Below are positions 12,725-25,362 of a stretch of DNA of 64,000 nt, piece by piece. Positions within the stretch are counted from its first letter, which is position 1. The number at the start of each line of letters is the position of its first letter. Where the stretch lies: NCBI GenBank assembly GCA_019916065.1, contig CM034234.1, positions 5,368,342 through 5,432,341 of the forward strand. Reading direction: 5' to 3'. A program made the position numbers and the translations under genes. Under the pieces are notes generated by a model, which worked only from the letters and a program-made list of their open reading frames with translations, was not told where the DNA came from and did not search any database. Origin of the DNA: Vitellaria paradoxa. Its lineage: Eukaryota > Streptophyta > Magnoliopsida > Ericales > Sapotaceae.

Positions 12725-12771
12725 ATATCCCAAACCTTTTTTTTTGTGGTAAGTTATATATCCCAAACCTT
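12725..12771 (-). mobile_element. 19-bp micro-insertion with 14-bp target duplication (LINE-tail type)
   Basis: The 14-mer ATATCCCAAACCTT occurs at 12725-12738 and again at 12758-12771. Between them is a T-run followed by GTGGTAAGTTAT. The layout (poly-T, GGTAAG, perfect duplication) is that of a minus-strand retrotransposon insertion truncated to its last few bases and tail. Confidence 0.65.
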
Positions 12772-13504
12772 AGTTAATTAATGCTTCTATTTACATATTT
12801 TGTGTGTGTGTGTTTAAAACAAAAAAAAAAAAAAAAAAACTAATTATTCGACTAGCGAGTTTGACTGTTGAAGTTGCAAACACTATGTGAAACGTGAATA
12901 GATCAATTCCAAGTGGTAGCCAGCATTGTTGGGCTTCAATACTGGGCTACACCAACATTGGATATAAACCATCAATCCCAATTGGTTTTCAAAGTCCTTA
13001 ATTGGGCCCAGACTCAGTCAGTAGAATTTAGCCCATTTAAGGGTTTAATTCCTTTTTTTTTAAAGAAATGAAGTGGGGTTGACGTCTACTTTTTCAAAGA
13101 CTTGACATGAGGGTTGTAACGGGATTAACATTAACCTTTTTTAATTTATATTTAAAATTATTGTTTTTTTTTAGTTTTATTTTGATATATATTATTAGTA
13201 TAATTTTTTTTTTTCATATATATAAGTGACAAATCATAATATGATGAAGTATTTCTTTTATAATTAAAGATAAGTATCATATTTTAAAACTTCTTTGTGT
13301 AAATAAAATATATACTAATAGTGTATCAAAATTAAATATATATTTTTTAATTTAATTTTCTTGAGTTGTAGAAGAAGATTTTAAAAAAAAGATAATAACA
13401 AAGGTGTAAAAACAAACCAAATTAGCAAGAGATTATAAATTTCTTTGAATTCGATTTAAACTATAAATTAATTAAATTTAAATTATAATTTTAAATTCTT
13501 TATA

Positions 13505-13665
13505 CTATTAAGACTCCGTTTGAAGTATTTTTTTCCTTTGGATATTAACAAAGCTTTTTAAAATTCAAATTTCGAGAATATTTTCTGTTCACTGTACAAA
13601 TTACTGTAATTTTTACAAATATAAACAGATTCAAATGAATTTATAAAACTCCAAAAACCTCCTAA
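13505..13665. mobile_element. MITE-like element (TACTGTACGAATTAC family), diverged
   Basis: It shows a left end CTCCGTTTGAAG, the internal 'tcactgtacaaattac' signature and a right end 'actccaaaaacctcc'. These parallel the elements at 3440 and 63000. No coding content. Confidence 0.4.
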
Positions 13666-15000
13666 ATTTAATTAGTATTTATTTACGTTATAAAATATTA
13701 AAATATTTAAATTCGATTAAAAATCGATTCAAATTCAACAAGCGATTCTCTGAAATTTGGCTTACAAAAAAATCGACATCATCAACGTCCCTCAATTCTC
13801 CATTATCAATTCAAGCCCCACCTTCATCATCATTCTCCGACCCTCCTCTTGCCTGACCCGCAAACCCATGAAACCCCAGTTCACCAAAACCGCTTCCCAT
13901 CTTCTCTCGCCAAGACCACCGTCGTCTCTGCGGTCGTCGTCGACGGCGCCGTCTTTTTCGCCCCTTGCTTTTTTTTTTCTTTTTTTTTTAAATTATAAAC
14001 TAAATATAAAAATTGATTTTGAATCTCTATTAATATAATTTTTTTAACAAAATCATTAATCCAAATAAAGTCTTAGTTTTTATATCAATCAACCTCATTT
14101 TTTTTTTTTGGGTTTCGCAAAAAGAAATATAAAAAAGATGGTGTTATTTTGTTTGGGTAATTTCCATCAATGTTTGTTAGTAAAACGCTTTACATTTATA
14201 ATTTTTACATTTATTAAAATTTATAATTTAATTTCCATCAAAATTTATTTTTTATTTTTAATATTTTTTTCATTTATTAAAAACACAAAAAAAAAATATT
14301 TTCAATCGATGGAATCGATGTATAGGACAAAAGAAATAGGAATAGATTATTCACTTATACGCAAATTTTTCTATTTGATTTTTTCTTTTTTTTTTTTTTG
14401 GGTGTAATTTTCCAATGAATATGAATAAACTTTCCTAAAAATATCAAAAAGAAAGTTGAATTTTGGTATAAAAATTCAAATAACGTAAAAAAAATAATTT
14501 TTTTATTACTAGAATTGCAAATGAATCAAATCGTTTATAAATAAAGAGTTCTACTCAACTAATTCATTTAATAAATTAATTAAGTTTGAATAAAAAAATT
14601 AAGCTCGTTGAATAAAGAAGTCGACCTTGAATATTATCCGCTTCCACTACTTTAATATTTATATATATAATATAACAATATATTAATTATTTTATATTTA
14701 TAATATAATATATTTTTAATTCTAAAAAATACGATATAATTTTTAATTAAATCTTTCGATTATCTTATCTTATAATGTAAAATTTATATTTGAATTATAA
14801 CACCAATAAATTCAAAAATTTCAAAATTAATTGATAACATTGCATTAATTTATTAAAATCTTAAAAATAATCCATTAGCAAATTATATTTATTTTTCTAA
14901 TATCAATTTGTAAAATACAAAAATCATCTCCAAATAACTTTATAAATAAATTTTTATCTTTCATGAATATATTAAATTTGACTTAACAAAATTAATTAAG

Positions 15001-15415
15001 GCTTCGTTTGGAGCCCCAAAAAAATCAAAAAATCTCTAAAAAAATTTTAAAATCTCTAAAATTCTCTAATACATTTTGCCTATCTGATACTTTGTAAAAT
15101 TTTTATAAATTTATACATTTTTGCATATCCAAATAAATTTTTACAAACTCAATAATATTTTTACAAATACCAAAAATTTTTTAACAACTTTCAGAAAGTT
15201 CTGACATAAAATTTGTTGGAACGGATCAAAAATCCATTAAAACAGATTTATAGTCAAAAATTCTAATACAAAAGTCAAAAAATATTTACCAAAATCTATT
15301 CGAATGGCCTTATTCATTTTAAAAAACATGATTTGATAACTGAGTTTCAAATATTAAAAAATCAACCAAACTATATTTTATTTTTCATTTTTTAAAACTC
15401 CAAACGTCCCCTAAC
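15001..15415. mobile_element. Non-autonomous GTTTGG-ended element (450-bp family)
   Basis: It starts GGCTTCGTTTGGAGC and ends ACTCCAAACGTCCCC. It includes the blocks 'aaaatctctaaaattctctaa', repeated 'tttttacaaa' units and 'acggatcaaaaatccatt' found, in one or the other orientation, in the elements at 1829, 25363 and 39524. No open reading frame. Confidence 0.6.
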
Positions 15416-17099
15416 TTAAATTTATATTCAAATTCTAACTCATTTATCAAACGCAAGTAGTCTCTCTGTAATCTCTCCAATTTCAGTGATTACCATGCCC
15501 TGATATAAGGCTGAGGGAACACCGCACCCTGCAGGCCATGAGCAGCCCCTCTCCCTAAACACCATGATCGGCCCGCATCCACATAACACTTTTTTGACTT
15601 CAATTTTGGAAAATCAAGGGCATAATTGTGGATTTGGACCTACAAAAACACTTTATCGAAGACAAATTTCTTTTTCTTTTTCTTTTTCTTTAGTCCTTAG
15701 CTTTATGTCAAACCTATTCAGTTAAATGGCTCCATCCTCTCTAGAAGAATCTTTGCTCCCCCCCCCCCTTCCTACGGCATGCACAAAGATATTGTAAATT
15801 AATGCATCTACTGTTTATATGTGGGCCCATGCCTAGGCTCAAATCTAACTATTAGGCTATGGAAAATCATGCTTTATGAATTGTTTAGGTAATTGATGAC
15901 AAATAAATGAACTTTAATTGAAGAAATTAATTTGAGTATTTAGGCATTGTTTAGTGGACAAATTTTCAGCAAAAAACAAGTAACTTTTGTTTTTTGATGT
16001 TTGGTAAAACACTAATTTTTATCATTTTTTTGTTCAACTACAATAATTTGTTCAACTCAAAAATTATTAAAAATTTTACCAAACACACAAAAAGTATAAT
16101 ACTTGGTATTCAATTTTGGCCATTTATGTGTTATTTTGAGCCAATAAAAAATTTAAACTTAGATTAGATCAATTTACTTTATTTCAAGTGGTATTGAATT
16201 GGACAACTAGACTAAATGGCCCAGCCTTTTTCTTTTATTTTCTTTCTTTTCTTTTTCTTAGCTGGCTTCGACTCCCAGAGAAGGGAGGAGAAAGAGAAAG
16301 GGAGAGAAAGAGAACAGAGATAGTAGAGAGAGAAAATGGGTTCTGGGAAGGAAGATCAGTAGATTGGGATAGTATTCGACCTCGCGAACGTCGTGGTGAT
16401 GTCCGTTTCTTGTGATTTTACTCAAGGTGAAGGATACGGCATTTGAAGTTCAAGAACCAAAACATTAACCTTCTCATTTCTTCTTTTCTCTTCGAATTCA
16501 AGGAAAGTGGGATTTATATTTGCGTTCTAGACGTTGTCAATAAAATTTTGATGATATATATGCTTGATTTGGTTGAATATCCTGATATTTGTGTATGTTA
16601 TATATGAAAGTGTGTGTATATATATGCATGTATATGTGAAGATCTTGCATATATTTGAGTTATTCTTCAATTAAATATTGTAGAAACATATGATTTACGT
16701 GTTTAAATGTTTATATATGAGTTATTGTTGAGATTGAGGGTTCAATGGATGATTTGGGGAACGATTTAGAGTTGAGTTTCGTTAAAAACGAACTCAGGAA
16801 CTAGGCACTGGACTTTAGTGTCCAGATTGGCCGACTAAGGGGTTCAGACTGGGGGTGTCCAGATTTGTTGTTTTGGGTGTCTAGACTGGCTGTCTGGGGT
16901 GTCTGGACCAAGAAAGTGTCCGAACCGCAGCTTAAGCTGTTCAAACACCAATGTGAAAAATTTTCTAAAAATGTCAAAATTGATTTTTAAATACATGTTT
17001 TGTGACCAAACTTAACTATTATTGATTTTTAAAGATGAAATGAACCTTAAATCATCATCAACGCTACATCAACTTTCCTCAAGCAAGATACAATCATAG

Positions 17100-17757
17100 G
17101 TGAGAAACTGTGTTATACCCCCACCGGTGTAAGAGTCAGAGGAACCGTGTTACACTCTCTGCCCTTTTTTGTTAGGGAATTATGCTACACTCTTAGTCAG
17201 ACATCTGTTTAGCTCAAGTAGGAAATCAATATAAATAGCAGTTAGGGAACCGTGTTACACCTCCAATCAGCTAAAACTTAGGGGAACTATGTTGCACCCT
17301 TTGACTCTTCTGCTAGAGAATCGAGTTACACCTTTAGTCAGGTATCTACTTTTCTCAAGTAGGAAATTAATATAAATAGTATCTCAAGATTCACATTCTA
17401 GTTCCAATAATTAAACTTTAGTCATATATATCGACTGGGGATCGTTCGATATATTTCAAAATTGATGTTATCATTTTACTCAAATCATGAATGCCGTTCA
17501 TATATATAACCCGTGCCTCAACACGTCACAATATAAATATGGCACTTTCGACCAATCAATAATCATAACATAAAGCTAGATGATGCAACTCTAGCCCTAA
17601 GCATATGATATGCTCAATCATATAAATAAATATCATCTCAATATAAAAATACATTAGTGGTGTAATACGATTTCCTGGCAGAAGGGCCATAGGTATAACA
17701 CGGTTCCTCTAAGTCTTACACAGGTGGGGGTGTAACATGATTCTTTACTCAGTTTAT
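17100..17757. repeat. 650-bp segment bounded by inverted repeats of about 85 bp
   Basis: The sequence from 17103 (through TTATACCCCCACCGGTGTAA and GAGGAACCGTGTTACAC) recurs in reverse complement at about 17665-17755 (through ACCCCCACCTGTGTAAGAC and GAGGAACCGTGTTATAC). The left arm also contains several shorter forward near-copies of 'gaaccgtgttacac' (near 17141, 17247 and 17330). The function is unknown; it may be an old foldback element or part of a larger one. Confidence 0.5.
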
Positions 17758-17996
17758 ATACATATATATTAAGTTATATATTTGCTATAAGCGTAAACGG
17801 TGCGGTTGGTGATCCTGCGTACTTTACTAAGTGTCACCCATCCTAAAATGAGGTTAGGGGTAGATAGAAACTAGAGTATGTATTGATATTGTACTTCATC
17901 ACATCCCATTGCATGTGATTGCATTTATATTCTTTTATATTGAGATGTTGATATATGTGACTGTGACATTAATTGATGTGTTGTATGGTTTATCTA

Positions 17997-20245
17997 CACT
18001 AAAACAATAAACACTTTTAGCGATCAAAAATTTGGTCGCGAAAAGTTATTTTTTGGTCGCTAAAACTTTTACCAACCAAATATAATTTGATCGCCTATTG
18101 GTCGGCAAAGGCTAGTGACAGAAGGTATTGGCGACCAAAAATATATTTGGTCGGTAAAAGTATAGTTTTTGCCAACCAAACTTTGGTTGTTAAAAGATAC
18201 ACCTTTGACGACCAACATATATTTGGTCGACAAAGGTTTACCCTTTAGCAACCAAAAATTTGGTTGCCAAAGGTTAGTTTTTGGCAACCAATTGGTCGCT
18301 AAAAGGGTCTTTATTGGAAATTTGAATTAATTTAAAAAGAATAAAAATTCAAATGTGGCACCACGTGGCATCATTTGCCGACATGTCATCATGCCATATG
18401 GTAACTTGTGTGTTCACCACGTGTCGACCTATGATTCCGCCACGTGTTGAATTTATATTTTTGAAATTTTTGTTGTTACTGATATTCGAACTCGTGCCAT
18501 TTCTTTGGAAGTTTAAGTGGTTGACCACTAGGCCAAGCTATTATTTGTATATATATTTTACACTTTTTTGTATATATAAACAAACTTTTATCACTTTTGG
18601 CTACCAATTGGTCGGCAAAGGTGCCCCTTTAGTGACTAATTGGTCGCCAAAAGTACGACTTTAGCGACCAATTGATCGTCAAAAATGATAAAAAAATTAT
18701 GATTTTTATTTAATTACTTTAACTTTTTTATAATAAATTTTTAACACCTTTACCAACCAATTGGTTGCAAGAAGTGCCCCTTTATAGACTAATTAGTTAG
18801 CAAAAGTGATAAAAAAATTTATTATTTTTATTTAATTATTTAAACTCTTGTTTCAATAATTTGAAATCATAAACAATATATGAAACTATATAGATATTTA
18901 GTAAATAATTTATGAATAACTATTATATTTAACTAAAAATAATTTTAAATGTTTTTTTTTATTTTCCTCCAATTCGTATGTGTAGCACATATTTAATACA
19001 TATCTTTAATTTAGTTATATCATGGCTCACTATATATATATTTTTTTTCATTTTGTATTTATATTCTTAAAAATAATTTGGTCACATTTACTTTTAGTTT
19101 TAGAAAATTATTTTTAAAAAGTAAATTTTATTTCTAATAAAAAAATATTTTAGGTGATTATATTTGAAAATAAGTTCTAAAAAGATAAAGAAATGAAATT
19201 ACTTAAAATTAATAAATAATATTTGTTATTTTTATTTTTAAATTTAAAATAATGTCACTTTAATATAATTAATATTAAATTACACTAAACAATTATTAGA
19301 TATTAAAACGTTTAATATTCACTTGATTATAAGTCATACAAACTATAAAAATTACTCCAACATATTTACTTTGAAACAAAAAATGATTATACTTTCAAAT
19401 TATTTAAATTTGATTTGGTGAATTTAGTTTTAGCATTAATTTGATAACATTCTTTTATTGATCTATGATTGTAATTTTTGATAATTTTTATAAATTAATT
19501 AAAATTAATAAATAAACGTTAAAATAAAATTTATAAAATCTAATTTAAATCAGACAAGGAGATAAATAAATTTATTTGAGAGAAAAATAGAGAAAGAAAT
19601 TAAAATTCAATTATTTTTATTTATCCATTTCATTTTTTAGCGACTAAATTAATATTTGGTCGATGAAGAGATTTTTTTAGCGACCAATTGGTCGCCAAAT
19701 GCTTAGAATTTAGCCACCAAACTTATTTGGTCGCTAAAAATGAATGTCAAAAATTATGAAAATATTTCGCGACCGAATGTTTTGGTAGCCAAAAGTCATT
19801 ATTGACGCCAAAGGATAGAGGGAAATATTTTAGAACTCTTTAGCGACTAAATTAATATTTGATCGCCAAATGCCTAGAATTTAGCTACCAAACTTATTTG
19901 GTCGCTAAAAATAAATGTCAAAAATTATAAAAATATTCCGCGACCAAATGTTTTGGTAGCCAAAAAGCCATTATTGGCGCCAAATGGCCATTGTTGTCGC
20001 CAAATGATTGAGGAAAATATTTTAGAACTCTTTAGTGACTAAATTAATATTTGGTCGCTAAAGGTTAACTTTTTACGACTAATTGGTCGCCAAATGCCTG
20101 GGATTTAGCGATCAGTTTATATTTGGTCGCTAAATATAAATTATTAGTGACCAAATGATGTTTAGTCACTAAAAACTAATATTTAGCGATCAAATTTAGT
20201 TTTGGTCGCAAAAAATGGTCGTTAAAAATGCTTTTTTTTGTAGTG
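17997..20245. mobile_element. Non-autonomous CACTA (En/Spm-type) transposon
   Basis: The left end begins CACTAAAACAATAAACAC (17997) and the right end finishes TTTTTTTTGTAGTG (20245), the CACTA...TAGTG signature. The 3-bp flanks CTA and CTG match at two of three bases, as expected for an aged 3-bp target duplication. Both subterminal regions (17997-18310 and 18590-18800 on the left; 19640-20230 on the right) are packed with copies of TTTAGCGACCAA or TTGGTCGCTAAA in both orientations, resembling the arrayed transposase-binding motifs known in CACTA elements. The 2.25-kb body encodes no transposase. Within it, 18350-18550 is a GC-richer patch with three CACGTG-containing repeats and a tRNA-like fragment. 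Confidence 0.85.
18487..18545 (-). other. tRNA-like fragment inside the CACTA element
   Basis: On the minus strand the fragment starts GCTTGGCCTAGTGGTCAACC, which contains a perfect A-box pattern (TGGCCTAGTGG), and ends with GAGTTCGAATATC, close to a B box. The arms do not fold into a complete tRNA, so it is a captured tRNA or SINE head rather than a gene. Confidence 0.45.
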
Positions 20246-22839
20246 CTGGTTAATTATAAATTGGTTATGAAATAAGGGATATAAAATAGGAACTACGATA
20301 ACCTGATTCTCGAAATAGGATACATAGGCAACTTAGGCTTAAGTAGCTTAAGTTCGATCTTAACTATAGGTAACAATAATTGTGTTTATTCTTCTTAACT
20401 GAGAATTTAATTATTAATATTATAAATTGTGTGACCTAAGGTGTAAGTTTGCTGTTTACATTTATAATGTCATTAATTTTAGAAAATATAAACATGATTA
20501 TAGTATTTGTTCTGACCGTGCAAACATTCGATGTGATAATTGAAAATGGTGTTAAAGTGGATTATATTATTGATATATTGATGGTGATGTAATCAAATAT
20601 TTTATATGGGAATAGGTAATGATTTAGGATATATTGATAACTGTAATTCAATGTGAATTGAATTAGATTTTATTTATTTGTTTTAGTTTTCACATTCTCA
20701 TACCATATGTCCTGGATAATTAAATTACGGGCGTGACAAAAAGTTGTCAAAAATTTTAACAAACGCTAAAAAATTGTCAAAAGTTGCTAAAAATTATTAA
20801 AAATTATTACTTATTTTACCAAATATATTAAAAATTTTCAACTACTAACTTTTGATAAAAAAATAAAAAATTATTAGACTTCCAAATAGTCTATCAATGA
20901 CTTTCAAATTGTGTTTATATTTACCATTTGTTGAACAAAGCTCAAACAAGATTCAATTAACTTGGCCTTTATTGAAGTTGTCTTATATGTCTTAATAAAA
21001 CTGCTTACTTTTAAAAGCTAGTTAATAGAGAAAAAGAATTCAATAAATATAAACACTATACTAGTATTTCATACTACAAATATGGGATACATAGATTTCA
21101 TACTATGTATATTCATAGAATTACAATATTGTATGTTAAGGTTATGTATGTGTTCGTAGATTTGAAATTAAGGAATTTAATGCTATTTAATTAAAGAAAA
21201 TTAACTAAATATAACTTTTTAAATTTAAATATGAGTTTTAGTGGTTTAACGTACTATATTAAGATGAATTTGAAATCATCACACAAAAATAGTTATTTTA
21301 AAATTTTTATAATAGTGGCTCTAATATTTTAAGAAATAACGCCTTCATTACTTCGATAGTAATTATTAGAAAATTTTCAGAATGTATTTGGAATAAGGAT
21401 TTAAAGAAGGAAATAAAAAGGAAAAGGGAAAGAAGAAAAATTAAAATTTCGAATACATGTCCATCTTTGAATAGATTAGAAAATATAATAAAGTAAAATA
21501 AATTCATCAATAAATTAATTTTATAATTTAACTATTTTAAATTTTTCAAATTTTATACATTTTTGTTTTCATTTCTCAACACAAACCAAATGAGAGAAAG
21601 GAGTCTGAATCTCTTTCCTTATTACTTTCCCTTCCCTAAATCGTCACTCCAAACACACCTAATTGTAGTCTTAAATAAATCGACTTTTTTATTTTACATT
21701 TTAATACAATTTAATTTCAAATTTATAAATTTTAAGAAGTAGCTTATCTTTAAATTGGGTTAGACATTCAAACTCGAGCTATTCTGGTTAGCTTTGTAAC
21801 CCCTTCCAAATTTATATATAATGGGCGAAATTTGAGAACAGTAAGGCCATATGTGGATATCCAGCTATTTTAAATAATCAAATTTCAAATAAAATGATAT
21901 TAAAATATAAGTAATAATGCGTGATTTTTTTTTAAATTACTCTCAAAATAATAGTGCTACTATCTCTTGAAATGATGGTATCACTGCTATGAAGAATTTT
22001 AAATAATTATTTTTTAATAATTAATTTTAATTCCATCGTATTAAATTACTCAAGCTGATAGTGAAATTTTTATTTAAACTGACAAATTTATATTTAAATA
22101 ATTTTTTAAATAACAAATTCCTTAATTTCAAATACATATATAAACACAAATTCAAGCTAAATATTGCCAGAATCTATCATTGTACCAAAGTTTCTGAAAT
22201 CAAGTAATTTGATTCAATTGTTTATGTGTAGGAAAGCTGGATGGTGTAAATAATGAAAGGCAGCTAGGATAAATGTGTGTGTATATATATATATATATAT
22301 GTATTCATGAAAATATAATCTTTACTTTTAGGCTTCTCAGCCTTCGGCTATGGCATGCTGCTGTGAATGTAATCAAAGACAGGGCCCGGCTCCTTGCTTG
22401 AAAAGCAATTAAGAAGAAAAATGAAATAATAATTCTGCCTTATTGTGATTCAGTGGAAAAGGGAACTGCTTTTTACTATTAAAAAGTAATTTTTTAAAAT
22501 TTTTTTCGTCCCTTATATGATTTTTTTATTAAAATATAATTTAATTTAAAATTTATAGCTTTTAGGCATGTTAATCACATTTGTTAACAAAATTAATAAA
22601 TTCACATTTGTTTAAATAAAAGTTTAGAAAAACAAAAAAAAAATCAACTTTTTCATTGCATTTTTTTTAAACTGATAATTTTTACTCTAAAAATGAACAT
22701 AAATTTTTTTAATTTTTTTATTTTTTGATTAATAAGTTAAAAAATTATAATATTTTAAAAAATCACATTTTAATAAAAAATAAAACAAAATAAAATTATA
22801 AAAAAAACTTTTTTTCCTATCTTAGTTAAGCAGAATCTT

Positions 22840-22982
22840 TAGACCTGTTTGAAACTCTACCAAACTTTACATCTTTACAAATCTTTGTAAAATTTAAATT
22901 TTTTACTTATTACATAAATTATAAGAATGTAACTTTTGCAAGTTTATATCAATTTTTACAACCCCAAACACCACCTTATTAC
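22840..22982. mobile_element. MITE-like element (TACTGTACGAATTAC family), diverged
   Basis: The left end GACCTGTTTGAAACTC and right end CCCCAAACACCACC enclose an AT-rich interior with 'tttttacttattacataaatta', parallel to 3440 and 63000. Confidence 0.4.
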
Positions 22983-23904
22983 TTTTTATACGGGAGAGAG
23001 GCAATTTAAAGCCTCGCGCATGTTCCTGTGACAGCAACCCTTTAGTTTTTGGTTCCATGCGCGCAGTCAATGCCTGGCCAATCATTTAAAATGTAGCGTT
23101 CTCTCAAATTATATTAAAATAACATGAATCAACCTTATCACTTTATATATCTTAAATGCTTTTTATTTGTAATTTAATTTTTTATAAAACTGTGTTTACA
23201 AACCGGTTACAAGGACTGTACTGAAAAAATCAGACCGCAGTTGATCAATCAACGATTATGATTTGATTGTATTTTAATATGGTATAACTTGTTATATTCT
23301 TTATTAATCACATTTTATTTAACTTTTATTTTCATTTTAAATTTAATTTTATCTCATTAAATTAAGACTATTAAATTAAATACAATCAAATTATCATCGT
23401 TGATTAATTCATGACAACTCCCGAACCCTAATATTATATATATACATGTAAAAGTAGGTACAGTGACTGCCAATGGGAGCACATGGAAGAGGAATGGCAA
23501 GTGGTGGTATGTCTATGTTGCATTGATTTCTCCGGATGTTACGTGCACCCAACTTTTCTCCTGTGAAGTCTTCTTCAATGGGGGGACAACAAACCCTATC
23601 ATCAAACCTTTCATGCTAGAAATGGGTTGAAGTTACCTTCATGCTCATGACATAATAAAGAGAAAGCCCATCTTTGTCAAAATGGCAAGCCGTCAAGTGC
23701 GCCACACAAGCTTTTTGTCTAGACTTTGGGTATTTGATTTTTTTTTGGGGGGGGGGGGGGGGGTCGGTGTTGTCAAGAGCGACGGTAAAGGGGGGATTGC
23801 ATGCCTTGATTGATGCTATTGTCGACGTCTCGAGGTCGTTTTGCCTTTACTGGTTTGGGGAATTGCTAGCATTAGCCAACGGTTTGAATAATTTTTGGTT
23901 GAGG

Positions 23905-24210
23905 GTCTGTTTGGAAAGAGTAACTATTACTCAAGACTAATGGTTATTTCAACAGTGGTTAAACTTTTTTACTCTCTTATATTTTAATATTCTTTTAAAC
24001 TTTTAATGATAAAAATGTTAATTTAACAAAAATAAGTTAGCCACTTATAAAAAAGTCACTTTTTTTTTCTTCCCAAATACAAAATTAGCTAACTACTAGT
24101 CATTAGCCATTAATCACTTTTTTTCCCTTTCCAAACACAAAATTAGTTAGTTTTTTTTTTTTAGCTAACTACTAGCCATTAGCCAATGCTAATTCTTCCC
24201 AAACGGAGCC
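23905..24210. mobile_element. MITE-like element with GGGTCTGTTTGGAA ends
   Basis: The left end GGGTCTGTTTGGAAAGAGTA pairs with the right end ATTCTTCCCAAACGGAGCC in inverted form. The interior repeats 'agctaactactagycattag' twice (about 24082 and 24163). No coding content. Confidence 0.55.
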
Positions 24211-24211
24211 T

Positions 24212-24705
24212 GAGTTTGGGAAAAAATTGATTTTTTTTTTTGTTTGGGAAAAAAGTTAATTTTTTTAAGTAGTTAACCTTTTAGTTTTTTTTTTGATTTG
24301 ATATTTTTGTTCTTCAAAATTTAAAAAATATTTTAAATGCAAAAAGATAAATTCGATTATTTTAGAAAAAATTAAAAAACTAGTATGTAAAAACTAAACT
24401 GCTAACTGTTATTTTTTAACCAAACGATCACTTAGTCTCACACGAGCTTCAAATAAGTTTGGGAAGAAAAAAAATTGAATTTTTTTTTTTGTGTTTGGGA
24501 AAAAAGTTAATTTTTTTAAGTAGTTAACCTTTTAGTTTTTTTTTTGATTTGATATTTTTGTTCTTTAAAGTTTAAAAAATATTTTAAATGCAAAAAGATA
24601 AATTCGATCATTTTAAAAAAAATTAGAAAACTAGTATGTAAAAACTAAACTGCTAACTTTTTTTTTTTAACCAAACGATCACTTAGTCTCACACGAGCTT
24701 CAAAT
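24212..24705. repeat. Direct tandem duplication of about 245 bp
   Basis: Copy 1 (24212-24454) and copy 2 (24455-24705) align end to end, both starting GTTTGGGAA and both ending CACGAGCTTCAAAT. Differences are mostly single bases and poly-T length changes. The unit is non-coding and contains a CCAAACGATCACTTAG end like those of nearby MITEs. Confidence 0.85.
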
Positions 24706-24913
24706 AAATGAACATATGCGATTAAGAGATTGTTCGTTGCACTCCTTCAACTAAATTTGTTACTTTTCATCTTTCAAATTCCAAATGTGGCAAGAAAGTT
24801 AGAAGTCTACCAATAAATGAACATATGCGATTAAGGAAATGTTCATTTCACTCCTCCAGCTGAATTTGTTACTTCTCAACTTCCAAATATGGCAAGAAAG
24901 TTAGAAGTCTACT
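24706..24913. repeat. Direct tandem duplication of about 109 bp
   Basis: The units start at 24706 and 24815 (both AAATGAACATATGCGATTAAG) and end in GTTAGAAGTCTAC. It abuts the 245-bp duplication, so the whole 24212-24913 block arose by successive duplications. Confidence 0.8.
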
Positions 24914-25096
24914 AAGATGTGGCAAATAAGTAAGTTTGACTTAAGTTAATTTGAGTGTTCAATTAGGTAAATTTAATTATACTCATTTAATATTTAAACC
25001 ATAATTGAATAAATTTATGCGAACACAGTTAACTCCATCAATCCATATAATTTATTATATAATATAATCATTTATTTAGTTCAAATATGTGTATTG

Positions 25097-25141
25097 AAAG
25101 TGGATAGTTTTTTTTTTTTTTGGTAATTAAAGTGGATAGTT
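25097..25141 (-). mobile_element. 19-bp micro-insertion with 13-bp target duplication (LINE-tail type)
   Basis: The 13-mer AAAGTGGATAGTT is present at 25097-25109 and 25129-25141. The 19 bases between are T12 followed by GGTAATT, the same T-run plus GGTAA layout as at 12739 and 27347. Confidence 0.7.
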
Positions 25142-25362
25142 AGTTAGATAATGGATGGTAGAAGCATGGATACGAGAATAATCAGTAGAGACGATCTTGA
25201 AGGTTTGCTTAGCTAGTGAGATCTTAATTTATCCTCTGATAGTTAGTAGCTCGAATATTGTTAAGGTTGTATGAGATTTACTAAATCATTAATTTTAGGA
25301 TTGGACTATGATAAACTTATATATAGATATTCATTGGATACCTCTGTCCAACTTACTTTGGC

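Larger units (their letters stand above)
16190..20738. mobile_element. Possible LTR-type or composite element hosting the CACTA insertion
   Basis: The DNA on both sides of the CACTA element (about 16190-17996 and 20246-20738) differs in texture from the AT-rich surroundings and ends in a motif, GGGCGTGACA (20729-20738), typical of the 3' end of some plant Ty3/gypsy LTRs. No matching TGTCACGCCC start, primer-binding site or gag-pol sequence was found, so this remains a weak suggestion. The left part contains several near-repeats of 'gtgtccagact' (16820-16930). Confidence 0.25.

Noticed and set aside
13757..14407. Two open frames of 93 and 99 codons
   Set aside because: The first is a low-complexity proline/serine frame and the second is made of Phe/Ile/Lys from AT-rich DNA; no splice or start context. 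Only the GC-rich island is kept as a finding.
16188..16415. 75-codon frame with Arg/Glu-rich translation
   Set aside because: It is a translation of GA-rich sequence without splice context or family match.
22336..22356. Resemblance of CTTCTCAGCCTTCGGCTA to the 5' end of U2 snRNA
   Set aside because: Only a short patch matches; the branch-site-recognition and Sm regions of U2 are missing and no USE or TATA promoter pair was seen.
23747..23763. Run of 17 G after a poly-T run
   Set aside because: A homopolymer of this kind is commonly a sequencing or assembly uncertainty and has no further structure.
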